A stretch of DNA of 64,000 nt from Flabesymbios commensalis (taxonomy: Eukaryota > Annelida > Polychaeta > Terebellida > Flabelligeridae): positions 61,792,578-61,856,577 of the forward strand of contig OZ024903.1 of assembly GCA_964017125.1 (NCBI GenBank), given 5' to 3'. Below are positions 12,801-27,800 of this stretch, piece by piece (the first letter of the stretch is position 1; each line of letters begins with the position of its first letter). The translations under genes were made by a program, and so were the position numbers. The notes under the pieces are model-generated. The model was given only the letters and a program-made list of their open reading frames with translations, did not search any database and was not told the DNA's origin.

Positions 12801-15800
12801 GAAATAATTTCTTTAGTGGGCAAGATTACCTTTGTAGTTGATGAGATTACTTTCAAAGTGGCTATTATCAATTCTACAGTGGTCATGATCACTTTTGTAG
12901 TGACTGAAGTCACGTTTTTAGTGGTTGAAATCAGTTTGTTAGTGGCAAAGATGACTTTTGTAGCGGCTGAGATAACTTTTAAAGTGCCTGTGCTCACTTA
13001 TTGAGTGGCCAAGATCACTTTTTAATGTGGCTGTGGTCACTTCTTCAGTGGCTTAGTTCACTTTTGCAGTGACTTAAAGATGGCTGACAACTGTTTGTTA
13101 TTGACCAAGATCACCTTTGTAGTGACTCAGATAATTTTTAAAGACGATGTTATCAATTCTCCAGTGGCCAAGATCATTTTTGTAGTGATTTGGATACTTT
13201 TTAAAGTGGCTGTTATCAATTCGTCAGTGTCCAAGAGCACTTTTGTAGTGACTGGGACCACTTTTTAAGTGGCTGATATCATTTTGCTAGTGGCAAAGAT
13301 TACTTTTGTAGTGGCTGAGATAACTTTTAAAGTGGCTGTGATCACTTTTTCAGCGGTCAGGATAACTTTTGCAGTGGGTTAGATAATTTTTATTGTGGCT
13401 GTGATCACTTCGTTAGTGGCCAAGATCACTCTGTAGGGGCTTAGATAACCATATCATTGGCTGACACCAGTTTGTTAGTGGCCAAGATCAGTTTGTTTGT
13501 GGCTGAGATCACTTTTTTGTTGGCTGAGATAACATTTTAGGTGGCGGTGGTCACTTCTTCAGTGGTCTACTTCACTTTTGAAATAGCTTAAATATTTTTT
13601 TCGGTGGCTAACACCAGTTTTTTAGTGGCCAAGATCATTTTGTAGTAATTCAGATATTTTTAAAGTGGCTGTTATCAATTCTTCAGTGGCCAAGATCACT
13701 TTTGTAGTGGCTTAGATACTTTTTTAAAGTGGATGTTATCAATTCTTCAGTGTCCAAGAATACTTTTGTAGTGACTGAGATCGCTTCTTAAGTGGCTGAC
13801 ATCAGTCTGCTAGTGTCAAAAATTACCTTTGTATCGGTTTAGGTAACTTTTAAAATGGTTGTAATCACTTCTTCTGTGGCCAAGATCACTTTTGTAGTGG
13901 ATGAGATGACTTGCAAAGTGGCTATTATTAATTATTCATTGGTCAAGATCACTTTTGTAATGACTGAAAGCACTTTTTCAGCGGTTGACATCAGATTGTT
14001 TGTTGCCAAGATCACTTTCGTAGCTGCTGAGATGACTTTTAGTGTGGCTGTGATAACTTCTTCGGTGTTCACGACCACTTGTGTAGTGACTGAGATAACT
14101 TTTAAAGTGGTTGTAATCACTTCGTCAGTGGCCAAGATCAGCTTTGCAGTGGCTGGGACAACTTTTAAAGTGGCTGTGGTCACTTCTGTGGTGACCAAGA
14201 TCACTGTTGTAGTGGATGAGATAACCTTCAAAGTGGCTGTGATCACTCTTTCAGGCCACTATGTGAAAGAAAGGAACATAAAATATTAAATTAAGATACT
14301 AGCTTATTACTGCCAAGGCTTTTTTTTAGATGTGATAAGCTTGACTAATCTTAATTTACAATACTTTTTTTTAGAAATAAGCATATTCATCCATATCATG
14401 CATGTAGTTTAGGCTAGTTCAAGGCTGGTCTGAGGCCAAACCACAAAACTATGATAGGCCTATCTTATCTTCTGATCTAACTGTACAGTAATTTAACAAA
14501 AATGGTTCTGATCATTTTCTAATATGTTAGAAACGCTGTTAGTGTTTTTCAGACATATTACATCAATCTTATAATATTTTAATTGTGGTCACTAACTCAC
14601 AGAATCCTTTAACTGTTCTGTTATCAACGATAGGCGTATTGAGCGACCTTACCAGTAAAATCTATTTTTCAGTAATGCCGGCACTAATTTGCATTTTATT
14701 TTTACTGCAACACATCAGATCACTCCGAGCATGGTTTTATTGTCTTTATTGACCCTAAAAACATAGGTGTAGATACCATTTTTGTTGCGTGATCTGGGAT
14801 ATTGACCAAGCCATAAATAAATAAATATTTTTCGGTAACGGCGGCGCTAATTTTTATACTAAATTTTCTGAAACATATCAGATCACTCTAAAAACATTCA
14901 CATTTCTAAACAATGTAGTTTTCAAAAGATTAATCTAAATTTAGGAACAAATAGAAAATAAATTTAAAAATAGAACAGTGAGGCTGAAATCATAACATAA
15001 TAATATATATGTCATCAGATTTGTGATTTTATGTGAAATATATATTACATAAGGAACTGTGACAGATTGCTTAGGTTTTTTTATGCTAGAATATCGCAAA
15101 TAATGCATTTTTCGGAGTAGGCAGTACCCTACTTCAAGGTCAGATTACAAAAATCCCTCTAAGCTGCGGCCTCATCACCATCACTTTTCTGAATCCAGAG
15201 ATGCTAAGCTTTAATTTGGTATATAACACATAATGTTACTTTTTGTGGATGGGTACCCCAAAAATTGACCTGCTCTGCTGCTGTTTTAGATCAGAAAAAA
15301 ATGAAAATCTAATGAGGGAGGGCGGTAAAAAAAACATTTAACATCGAACCTATTTTTGGTAAAGTTAATAAGGGCGCCCAAATAAAAAAAACATTTGACA
15401 AATTTCTAGAAAAGTTAATGAGGGCGACGGAATAAAAAAAAACTTTTGACCTATTTAAAAAAAAAGTTATTGAGGGCGACGTAAAAAACAAGCAAAAAAA
15501 AATAACTGAACAAATATTTTGTATCTCTCGAAACGAGATATATGGATGTTCATTTTATCTCTCGAAATTGACTGTTTTTTGGGGGGGAATCGGCAACAAT
15601 CTAATGCGCGCGCTTGGCAGAAAAACACACATGATTTTTTTGGTAATGCGCGGCCTAAATCTAATGCGCGCGCTTATATAAAACAGAGAAAAAAACATAG
15701 TGGCCTTATAATAGTGTGCGAAGAATATCATGTAAATTGGATCAGAATTGACTGATGGATCCGCGAAATTCATTCACCCTGGTTAATTAATATAATGTGA

Positions 15801-18800
15801 ATCTGACTATATAGAGGGCGACATTTGGCCACATTTATTACATGGTAAATATACTAACTTTTAAACTATACAAGATTTTCCCATGATATTTTCAGGGTAG
15901 TCGCCGCATCACTCGAACATAGTGCTTGTAAAATCTTTGACCACAGTTAATGTTAATTTTATTATTTGTAACTATAAATATTAATGTAATTATTTGTCAC
16001 GGTAGATAAAAACGGTGTTTGAATTATAAAAAAATATATAATAAAAAATCAGTAGAATTAACAAAAAAATACAAAATCCCCCCGTGGATTTTATAACACG
16101 AAACAAATCCGTAGAAAACGGATAAATCCTGACAATGAGTAAAAGGCAAGGCACTAGTATAGGGTAAGTGTATCATTATACAACTGCACATGTAACGTTA
16201 GTACCCACACGACGGAATGAGCTAATCACAACAATAGCGTTCACAAGCTTACCACATCCGGTATACGGCATACGGCAAAAATATCTTCATATAATCATCA
16301 ATGAGGGTGTTCACATATACACGGATACGGCATACGGATACGGATAAGATACGGCTATTTCCACGTGGGACTCATATATATAGCCTAGAGAACAGGATCA
16401 ACCCCATCCACCCAATTTCCATCCACTCATTCATTCATCCATGCATTCATATATTTAATTATTCATTCATTCATTAATTCATTCATTATTTTAAAGGAAA
16501 CGTACTTGGAAAAGTACCAGGAGAAGTCATCAGGCAAATTGTTATCTGGATAACCTGAAGTAGCTTTGAACTGCTCTGCATCCAGCTACAATAATTTTGT
16601 TTTGCACTGGTCAATTATGTGTTCATTGTTCTCTTCTTTAAAGGAGAATTGGACGTATCCACCGATTTATCTTCGCTTCGATCTCTTATTAGCTTTCTTT
16701 TTCTCTTTGCATATGTCCATACAGACATAGGATCATTACTAAACTTGTTGTATATCTTGTTTCAAGATATAATAATTAAAAGCCCATAGTTTCGAGAATG
16801 TTGGTGCCATCCTGCATGTCCTGGCCAAGTGAGAGAGAGAATAAAACCGTGGACAAGCCATGCTTTATAGCCGTGTACACTCTGCCCAATTGCCTGATGC
16901 TGATACGGTTTCCGTATGCCGTATCCGCATCCATATACAAACCTGTATGCTTGTGAACGCCATCTAATTATGATGCCAATCATGTGTCCGGTTGCCGCAT
17001 GCCGTTGCCGCAGCGTATTTTCAGATTAGCCTGATGTACTGAGCTGTTTCCATGTGTCCGGTTTGCATAGTAGGCCTACTGTGCGTTTGAAGATCCAACA
17101 GTGTTGGATTATTGAGGTTCGCCCATGGAAATTCCCTTGTGACGTCATTTTTGAGATTCTTCCCCCAGAATTCTAGGTAACCCCTCAATAAATATAATGA
17201 CGCAGGAAGGAATTCCAGTACGTTGACGCACCCGACTGCTGGACACATGGAAATGCAAATGTATGCGATTACCGGATCGAGTGCGACCATCGCATGAGGC
17301 AACCGGACAAATAGAATGGCAGCTTTTATATTGGAATTGAATACCATACGTGTGCCCAGCTTTTTTATTGCCAGCATTATCACACCGCTGCTCGGACCAA
17401 TAATGTCCTTGTATACAGAGTCAAAGGCAAACAAATTCCTACTGCAAGGGCCTAGGCGATAGTTAGTTGATTAATTGGTTCTCAAGACCGCTGAGTCACG
17501 ATAATGGAAAATCAACAAAAAAATAAAATTGAAATTTCGTCTTTTTTTATTTTATTATGCCGCCGACCCGCTATTTATCGATATGAACTGATATTAATTA
17601 AAATTATAATGTAAATTATGCACATCTTAAAAATAAAATGATTAGTCTAGACACTTCTGTTTTTTGTTAAGTTTACCGTTACGATATAAAATAAAAACGT
17701 TTTTCCCGATCGCCTGCTCTGAATCTTGAATAAAAATTATTGAGAACTAATTAATTGAAAAACTGTGGCCCTACCCACTTTACTAAGGAAGGTGCAAAAT
17801 GTCGCTCGTCTGGGTGGTGAATAATTATTATAGATAATCTCATATCAATGTTTGTATTGTACCCTATACAAGCTTTTTCTATCCGGCTGATACAGCTATG
17901 AAGATTTCGATAAAAAAGGTTGTTTACACCAGAACTAGTAGACCTAAGGATGGGATTAGCCTACATCAGTTATTTCCCCACTAGGATTTTTTGTCACTAT
18001 CGTTTATCTAACTGCTACTCCCAGATTGGAGTTTTGATTGGATCAGAATCAGGCCACATTCACATCACCCCACCTAGGAGGACAGCATTGTGTACACACA
18101 CTACAAAGCCGTACCAAAGATTGGTTCGTTGTTAGCCAATCCTCTAGGACGTCCACCCAGCATTACAGAAACATTGGGTCAATGTCTTGTGCACGCATAT
18201 CTTGACGTAACTCACGGCACGCTTCCTTCAACTGGCAGACCCCTCCGCCTCCTCTGTCATTGCGCCGCCCCTTAGATGTCCCACTGGACTCTGATGTCAC
18301 TGCGCCGCCCCCTAAATGTCCCACTGGACTCTGATGTCACTGGACTGCCCCCTAGATGTCCACTAGACTCGGATGTCACTGCGCCGCCTTCTGGATGTCC
18401 CACTGGACTCGAATGTCACTGCGCCGCCCCCTAGATGTCCCACTGGACTCTGATGTCACTGCGCCGCCCCCCTAGATATCCCACTGGCCTCGGATGTCAC
18501 TGCGCCGCCCCCTATAGATGTCCCACTGGACTCTGATGTCACTGCGCCGCCCCCTACATGTCCCACTGGACTCGAATGTCACTGCGCCCCCCCCCCCTAG
18601 ATGTCCCACTAGACTCTGATGTCACTGCGCCGCCCCCTAGATGTCCCACTGGACTCGGATGTCACTGCGCCGCCCCCTAAACGTCCTACTGGACTCTGAC
18701 GTCACTGCACTGCCCCCTAGATGTCCCACTGGACTCGAATGCCACTGCGCCGCCCCCTAGATGTCCCAGGACTCGGATGTCACTGCGCCGCCTCCTAGAT

Positions 18801-21800
18801 GTCCTACTGGACTCTGACGTCACTGCACTGCCCCCTAGATGTCCACTAGACGCGGATGTCACTGCGCCGCCCCCTAGATGTCCCACTGGACTCGGATGTC
18901 ACTGCGCCGCCCCCTAAATGTCCTACTGGACTCTGACGTCACTGCACTGCCCCCTAGATGTCCCACTGGACTCCAATATCACTGCGCCGCCCCCTGGATG
19001 TCCCACTGGACTCGGATGTCACTGCGCCGCCTCCTAGATGTCCTACTGGACTCTGACGTCACTGCACTGCCCCCTAGATGTCCACTAGACGCGGATGTCA
19101 CTGCGCCGCCCCCTTGATGTCCCACTGGACACGAATGTCACTGCGCCGCCCCCTAGATGTCCCACTGGACTTCGATGTCACTGCGTCGCCCCCTAGATGT
19201 CCCACTGGCCTCGGATGTCACTGCGCCGCCCCCTAGATGTCCCACTGGACTCGGATGTCACTGCGTCGCCCCCTATATGTCCCACTGGACTCGAATGCCA
19301 CTGCGCCGCCCCCTAGATGTCCCAGGACTCGGATGTCACTGCGCCGCCCCCTATATGTCCCACTGGACTCGGATGTCACTGCGCCGCCCCCTAGATGTCC
19401 CACTGGACTCGGATGTCACTGCGCCGCCCCCTAGATGTCCCACTGGACTCGAATGCCACTGCGCCGCCCCCTACATGTCCCACTGGACTCTGATTTCACT
19501 GCGCCGCCCCCTACATGTCCCACTGGACTCTGATGTCACTGCGCCGCCCCCTACATGTCCCACTGGACTCTGATGTCACTGCGCCGCCCCCTAAATGTCC
19601 CACTGGACTCGGATGTCACTGCGCCCCCCCCTCCCCAGATGACCCACTGGTCTCTGATTTCACTGCGCCGCACCCTAGATGCCTCACTGTCCTTGGATGG
19701 CACAGTGACGCCCCCTAGATGTCCCACTGGATTCAGATAGGCAATGTATAGGCCTGCAGAATTGAATCAGATCACATGTCATGAATTGGACAGAATTAGT
19801 TTATCATTACACTTGAAAAACTGAATAGAGGATCCTACTGCTACTAATCTCTATAACCAGTGGTAACAGTTTTCTATAGGATGTTGTTATAAGCCATGTA
19901 GGCCTACTATGACTGAAAATGTATGAGCAAGGAAAATAGATTATATTTTCCTTGGTATGAGATACAAAGAAATCTAATAACATGAGTAAAGTTGTATCGT
20001 CCCTCACATCTGCCCGGCTTCGTTGTCTTCTCCAGAGGGTGATGGGAGGACTGATCATGTAGGCTAAGCATGGTAAGGGACGATACAACTTTAGCCATGA
20101 CATTGTCTTTTTATCTCATACCAATATTTTCATTACTGTAAGGTTGGGCCGATGTCATAGACGATGGGCCAATAATGAACTAGTCATTGGTATGGATGTT
20201 TGGTGTGTGTAGGCCTACAAACATCCTGTGAGGTGATTGATGGACGTGGTCGAGTTCTTAGTAGGAGCTATAGGTAGATAAATTATAATGACAAACAATC
20301 ACCACGGGGATGTACCCCTGCCCTATCTAGTGTAGCCTCCCCCCCCCTCCCCCTACACAAAATATTTTTCTCAAAATCTTCTTAGCTGTATCAGCCGTTT
20401 AATAAAACCTGTATCTGATACAATACGAACCTTGGTATGAGATGAAATTAATAGAACAGCATTTCAGCGCCTTTATGTGATAATAAATAATAAAAAAAAT
20501 CCCTTATTATTACTCATTTATTTACATCTCATTCATTTTTGCAGCTATTTGTTCCAGTTTAAGAAGCGAGAACACTTGTTTAGACAAAAAGGAATGTGAT
20601 TGGAATCCAGGGACATGCGAGGGTGAGTGTCTATAAAGTATACATGGTTTGCTTATGATGACTACACACCCAGTACCACCATATTGGGTCGGTAGGCCTA
20701 TAGGAATGTATTGTATTTGCTCTAAAATCTAAAAACAGCTTCAGTATTTATCCATGTACAGGGCGGACCAGATGACACGTGGGGGGGGGGGGGCAATGCG
20801 TTCATCAGATATATATATTGCTTCCACACCTTAAATAAAGTGCCAAGTTGATAGAAACCGGGGGTTCTATCAACTCTTAAAATCCACGTAAGCTATCAAC
20901 ACAGTATAATTCTATTTTGTAATTATTGTGGTGCGGTATTGAAGAAAATGTTCGTTTCACTTTAGCAATCTAAAAAGTATTTTGTAAATTTTGAAACATA
21001 CATTTGTACCCACTTGAAGTTGTGTCTCGCTGCCGCGATCCACAACTGCAAGTGGGTACAAATTACTTAATTAGTACATCCTGAATAAAATCATTCACCT
21101 ATCTATAAATTTTAATGCTCACTTCTCCTTTGAATTGTCTTGTTTGAAGGTTGAATAAAAATGCTAAAAAAAGGCGATTTTTAATGAAGGGGTAATTATC
21201 AAATCTACTTGTTCTTATTTTATGAATCCAATGACGCGTCAGACAGCTGCGTTGTGCACAGCGCAATGAAGGTTTGCAACCAGCAATCAAGCTGCGAGTG
21301 GACTCCCGAATATTGTAGTGGTAAGTCATATTTAGTTACACCTTATCAATGTAAGTTAATCTATTTAAGTTTTCACCCACCTGGGGCCGAGTGCACCATT
21401 CGGGGGTAACTGCTACCCCAGAGGTAACTCTGGGGTTAATCAGAAATTAAATTACCCCGAGTGCACCACACACAAAAAGCAATAAAAACTACCTCTGGGG
21501 TGGGAAGTTGATAGGTAAAATCTGCACCTGCTAGGGGGGTGGTGTAAGTCTGCTAACCACGGAGGTAGAGCCTTTTGAACTGACTCTCTAAAGTGGATAG
21601 AAACTCACTGCCCTGCTTGCGCGCAATGTGACGAATAACTTTGCATGTTTACGTCACGAATCGTAATACAAATAGCTTTCATCATAGGTAGCGACCAGTG
21701 TTGATTGCGGCATGACTGTCCAGACCCTTTAACTAACGAAAAAACTGCAGGAAATAGCGAGTTTGGCTGCAACTTTTTCAAGATCGTGTTACATGTATAA

Positions 21801-24800
21801 TAGAAGCGGCATCAACATGTTTTTAAAAGTAAGAAGAAGGTCACTCTATCTTAAAAACTGACGAGTTATGTAGGCCTACATGTAGTTTAGCAGAGGCGCT
21901 GTTTCTTCATGGAAATCGGAACCCATTGAGCTTTGATATTTAATAGTGTAAGCTAGAGATAGGATATACAGACAGACAGATATTTTATTGACAGAAATAA
22001 AAGTTATTACAGACTTATTTGTCATAGTAATAAGAGAGATACATGTACATGTATATACAAGAATGTTAGTTTGTTAAAATCATATATGACAATATACATG
22101 GTAACAACTAAAATCATGTTAAATGGCATTGCCATAATAAAAACTGGGTATTTCAGTTATACAAATGACACTTCTTAAAATAAAAGTAAAAGGCAGTGCC
22201 AAGATAACATGGGGGTCTATCGTTTTGATAACTAGAGTAACTAGAGTAACTGGAGTATGAAATAAGACAATGGTAAAAATTATATGGTATTTAAAAAAAA
22301 AAAAAAAAACAATATAAAGCAGTACAATAAATGTGGCAATCCGCGAAACAGGTAGCTACGAGCCATGTGACCATGCAAGCACAGTCGCTATGAGCTCGTA
22401 AATATTAACCTGCTAACTTAACAACTAGTAACAGTAATAGGCTAGTGGCGGTTATCATGCAAGTACAATCACTGTGGCAATCCGCGAAACAGGTAGCTCC
22501 GAGCCATGTGACCATGCAAGCACAGTCGCTATTAACTCGGAGATTCCCTGATATTGAATAGTGGTGTAAACTTAACAACGTAATAACAGTACTAATACCG
22601 AAACACAATATATACATACTAATAAAAGTCGGACATGGTGGTTCGTCGACTGTCAACAAAGTATAGCATCAGAACCATCCATATTATCGAGTGTTGCAGA
22701 CTTAGTGATGTAATAACAATGACAATTACGGATAATAATTATGTGTGCCATTCTCGCAGGACATGGCACTCACACAGTAACATTAAAGTTTATTTAATTG
22801 ACTATGGATCTATTACCTATATAGCCCTCGAACAACAACAAAAAACAACAAAAAAAAAAAAACATTACAGCTTATTTTTAATTCACTATAATTATTGTTT
22901 ATTTCATACCATTTCACTTACGACCTAGTTAGTACCACATACTCGAAGTTACAATCGAAGAAAAACATTCCCGACCTCATAGATAAAATCAGTTGACTTA
23001 GCAGCTCTGAAATCCTCCATAAGGCCCCACCTCGTCTGATAACAAAGGCGACAGAAACGTCCCTAATCGGCCCTAAAAAGCCAAATAATAAATCCGAGAG
23101 CAACAGTCGTCCTGGTATGTGGTAATAACCAAGTCAGCTCTTTATTTGTGACCGGTTTTTGTAGCTCAAGTTTGTACTTAAGTAAATAAAATCTCGCAGT
23201 GTATAGGCCTACATTCATGTAATATTTTTTTACATGTTTACTTAATGATAGAGTCGGTGCGAAAAACAAACATTGTAGATCCACTATGTAAGGCACATGT
23301 GAGTAGTTGATCAATAAACTAAGATCTGCCTAAACGATACTGTTGTTTTATTAGCTGAACAATCACAAAACAAGGTTGATGAAGGTTCGTTGCTCTATAG
23401 TCACCCTCTGTAGACGTGTCATATAGATACTCTTTCTAAAATGGTGGCATGCGTGATACTCTTTCTAACATGGTGTCCTGCTTTCTAATGAGTCGTCAAC
23501 AAACGCATATGACATTCAGATATTCACAGTTTTCACATATTTACCTATGCTAAGAGTGTTCTACTTTTTTTCATTTGTTTAAGTATTCTGTGAATAGCTG
23601 TTGTACCACATTGCAAACTGATGCTGAATTGAAGTCGATTTGGTGTGTACCTATAAGGTGAAATAAATAGCTGCTCATATAAAGTCGGCATGGAATTGGA
23701 CACTTTCGTTGATTACCCTATCGTGTCAAAAATCTGAAAATATATATCATTGTCCGATACATCAAATCGTTATTTCACCTGCTCAAACATCATCTTCCAA
23801 ATGTAAGATATCCAACGAAGTAAGCCTATATTGAGAAAGTGTCATGCTTTCTAGCTTGCTCTTAGAAAGCAGGACATCCCTCAAAACAAATTGTTAGGAA
23901 GCATGACACTTTCTCAAAATACTTTGGTAGATATCGTAGATTTGGATTACTATATTTGAGAAGGTGAAAAAATTATTTCATTTATTGGACAATACTGTGT
24001 CTTCAGATTTTTTTCAAGCGGTATTGTTGTCATGTTTAAATAAAATCGACAAAAGTGTGCAATCTCATGCCAATATTTCGTGAGCAGTCTTCTATTTCAC
24101 TTTAGGTACACATCGAATGGGTCTCAAACGGGGGCCCTGGTGCAGTGGTTAAAGCTGCCTGCTTGGAAAGTTGGAGGTCGCGGGTTTGAACCCCACTTTG
24201 ACCCTGAAGTTTCAAAGAAACAAAATGTTTATTCTCCGCTCACTCGTGAAGATTCAATATTGTGGGGAGCCTCTGTGACCGAGAGGTAACGTGCTCGGCC
24301 TCAGACCGCCAGCGCTCGAAATTCGAATCCTGTGTCTTGAGGGCAGGGCCATCTCACCATCCTAAGGAGGGTCTCCTGGCCCAGTCTAGCCCATATGTGC
24401 ACAAACGTGGCCTGAAACCCCATTCGGTGACACCATTTTAGGCAAAAGGCCCGCTAGCCAGAAAGGGCCGTTAGTCAGAAGGCCAGTTAGTCAGAAGGCC
24501 CGTCAGTCAGAAGGCCCGTTAGTCAGAAAGCCCGTTAGTCAAAAAATCAGTTAGGCTTTTTAGCCAGAATGCTCGTTGGTCAGAAAGCCTGTTAGCCAGA
24601 AGACTCGCTAGTCACGATTGTTTATTGGACAGTGAACAATACTATTGACATTTGACATCTGGAGGGGGGGGGATATATTATTCTAAATAAAACGATTGTT
24701 GTCCAGCTATTGATAAACAATTGATGTGAGTCGTGCATAAAAAAATATTCAAATATACTTTAAAAATTCTGATATGGTCCACGTGTTTTTAAAAAATTCG

Positions 24801-27800
24801 GCAGTTTAATAATAATTTGAATGAAAAAAATTGCCATGAAAATTATAATGTGAAAAATGTATTAATGTTTTTATTAAACAAGAAAACTACTGTTAACTGG
24901 TTAATGTATACATAAACAAATTGCGCAACTGAAAGTAAAACTTCTAAAAGCTCATAAAGATCTTATGTTGTGCCCCTACATTATTAATATTCGTCTATTA
25001 GCTGTTAATAAGTCGATATGATCTCGAACTTTTAAAAAAATCACTGGCGGTTCGTAGTTCGTACATTTATATTAAAAACTATTATAGCAAGCTGTATTTT
25101 ATGATCAGTTGATTGCTAGGTTGGATGTTTTCAACAATGAGTGTGCTTTAATATTATCAGACATATATTAGGATTACTATCTCACCGATGTATGCTTTTT
25201 TAGATATATATAAACTTTATGGAATTGATATGAAAAGTACATCATGAGAAAACCCCACAAAATTTCTCGACTCCTGGTAAGTTTGTAGCCATCTGTTTTA
25301 ATTTATGTCACGCGTTGACAAATGTATAATTTGCTCAGTAAAAATACTAATCTGTTAATCCAAATAATTAATAACAGTATTTGTTGAGTCTTTCGTGATA
25401 TTCTCTTATAGTTTCTCGCGACATAAGTTCAAATTTGCAAATCCAAGATGATTATCCCAGCTCTTCCTTGGAGTGAACGCATCTAAGCAGAAAATTGACT
25501 GTTCTTTAGGCAGCCTGGCAATAAATACCTGATACAATTACTATGGGTATTTTTCATTCATTTGTCAGCAACATTTGGTGTTGTTTGGTGTTTGTTGACG
25601 ACTCATTAGAAAGCAAGATATGTTAGAAAAGAGTATCTGCATGACGAGTCTACAGAGGTGATATTAATATTGAGAAAGATTACACAGCTATAACGTTACA
25701 GGTATAGATATTGAACCTTTCTCTATATTATTATACAGCAGAGACCCCTTGTCGCTTGTGTGTATGAGATGACACGGGGTGTGTGCGCCCTGCAATGGAG
25801 CTACCATTTTGATATTATGTGAGGATCTGGAAGGAGTTTTGTTCTATTTTTATTTTTACTGCCTCCAATGTCAAGCCATAATTTTTGTCAGAAGTATTTT
25901 GTGTCCAATACGTTTCCTCAGACATGTGGCATGTCTTGAGGCCATGACTAGAAGGCTAGATGTGAGTGCTATTTTTCTCAACCTCCTCCACTCCCCAGAA
26001 ATAAAATGGTAGCCCCCTAAGGAAACCGTGGGGAATTCCACAGGTCACGATATGATCAATACTGTTAACTTCATAGTTTCACACCTCGAGGGGTAAATAT
26101 GGCACCTCGGATGTAGCTACCTAAGGGGGCAACCATTCAATATCCAGGGGGAAGGCAGGGATATTTTCGAAACAAATAATTAAAGGCAGGGAGAAGGTAA
26201 AATAAATAATTTGATGTCAATCCCATTTGAAATAAATAATTTATGGCATATCGGGCAAGCCTACATGTTTTGGCGTACTATACTATTTTCTAGCCCATGC
26301 AATTTTGCAGATTCTGGAGATATTGAGTTTCTCACATTGCAAAATATTAGGCTAATATCATATTATATAGCCTTAATAAATAATACTTTGGCAATTTTTG
26401 AAAGTCGTTCCAAAAGTGGTTGAAATAAATAATTTGTTGACCATACAGCTGGAAAAAAATAACCATGAGGTGGATCATATTAAAAAAAATATTTTGGTCC
26501 ATCCCAATATCCCTGCCCCCCCCCCCCCTGGATATTAAATGGTAGCCCCCTAACTGCGTTTTGAACATGGTGCACTCGGTGTAAAGTTGTTGAGGTAAGT
26601 ACTCCTGAGGTAAGGACCTCCGGGGTAAGGCAATTTACCCCTGCGAGTTACCCCTCCAATGGTGCTCTAGTGGATGAAAAGTACTCATATTTGCTTAATT
26701 TTTGTTTAGACACACATTTCGTTCCCAATAACAGTGATTTGAGCGGTTGAACGACTATTAAGATGTAGGGCCTAGTCAGGCAGAATGCTGATATAACCTG
26801 GAAATTCATACAGAAGTTTATATTTTTATTGATTTGTGTTCAGTAGAGGCTGGAGTCATCATTTAACCCCGGGAGTACTAAATTTCACTCAGTGGCAATT
26901 TTTTATTTGCATATTTCCAAGATGGCCGCCAATCGCTAAGCTTAAATCTATAAAATGACATATATATCAAATTTGATGATCTTGGAGTCGATTTCTATCA
27001 AACCAAATGCCATAAGTAAACTTATCACATTTTAAAATTATTTGAAAGTCAAGGTCAAAGGTCAAGGCCATGCTATGGGTCTGATACGGTTAAAAAAGAC
27101 ATCAAATGTGGCGCGTGACCGAATTTCACCCTACCAAAACAATTTTTTTTAACCCCTCCAGGTCTAACATGACGGGTGCACCCGTCATGGATTAGTGCAG
27201 CCTATGGACTAGTATGACGGGTATACCGTCATACTTTCAAAGTCATATTTGCAAAGTAGCCTGAACATGGTAAATATACGCGGAGACCTACAATGCATAG
27301 TGGGGCAGCAATAAGCGTGGGTTTTTTTCTGAGGAATCTTTCAAATCCGGATGCAAGCATCAAAATTGGCATGGATACTCCCTGTGCGTTACTTTTTTAG
27401 AAAAAAACTTTAGCCGATCAAAATGTCAAGATGGCTGCCATTTCAAGATGGCCGCCATTTTGTGTATCAAAATATAAGTTTTTGAATAAAACCCCAGATA
27501 ATTGTTCTATTTGAATGATCTTGGTGTCAAATCATATATTTTTGGCTATGAGGAAACCCAATTTTTATTTTGCGAGACCGAATATCCAAGATGGCGGCAA
27601 TTTTTCAAGATGGCTACCTTTTCCAGCATTAAAATCACTTTTCGGAGTACTTTTGCCACAACTTTCGCGGCAGTTGCAGAATAGGGCTGTGTAGTAGATG
27701 TACTATACCTGTGTTTTAGAAATCATCCACATCTTCTGGATTGATTCCTGGCACTGGTCATTGCAATGGAACATGGTCTTAGTGAAATACAAGCTCTTGG

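Larger units (their letters stand above)
23401..25668. mobile_element. 2.3-kb element with about 110-bp inverted ends
   Basis: The left end (CACCCTCTGTAGACGTGTCA, ATACTCTTTCTAA, GCTTTCTAATGAGTCGTCAA) recurs inverted at 25585-25668. A further palindrome near 23,830-23,920 (GAGAAAGTGTCATGCTTTCT and AAGCATGACACTTTCTC) uses the same AGAAAGC words. The SINE at 24130-24426 lies inside. No transposase frame. Confidence 0.55.
21389..26669. mobile_element. Candidate 5.3-kb DNA element with GAGTGCACCA ends
   Basis: The left end, GAGTGCACCATTCGGGGGTA with a second GAGTGCACCA about 80 bp inside, is mirrored on the right by TACCCCTCCAATGGTGCTC with an inner TGGTGCACTCGG near 26,570. Ends with two copies of a subterminal motif are typical of DNA transposons. 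The interior holds other elements (23401-25668, 24130-24426, 26122-26552) and no transposase I can see. Two independent MITEs in opposite orientation is the alternative. Confidence 0.4.

Noticed and set aside
12080-14289. Open frames of 86-144 codons on both strands (VAKITFV-type peptides)
   Set aside because: They follow from a stop-free 21-bp tandem unit, occur on both strands at once, break irregularly and have no start or splice context.
18686-19740. Open frames of 61-138 codons with MSHWT and SLRRP peptides
   Set aside because: Products of the 40-bp minisatellite read in rotating phase; not multiples of three per unit, so no stable repeat protein.
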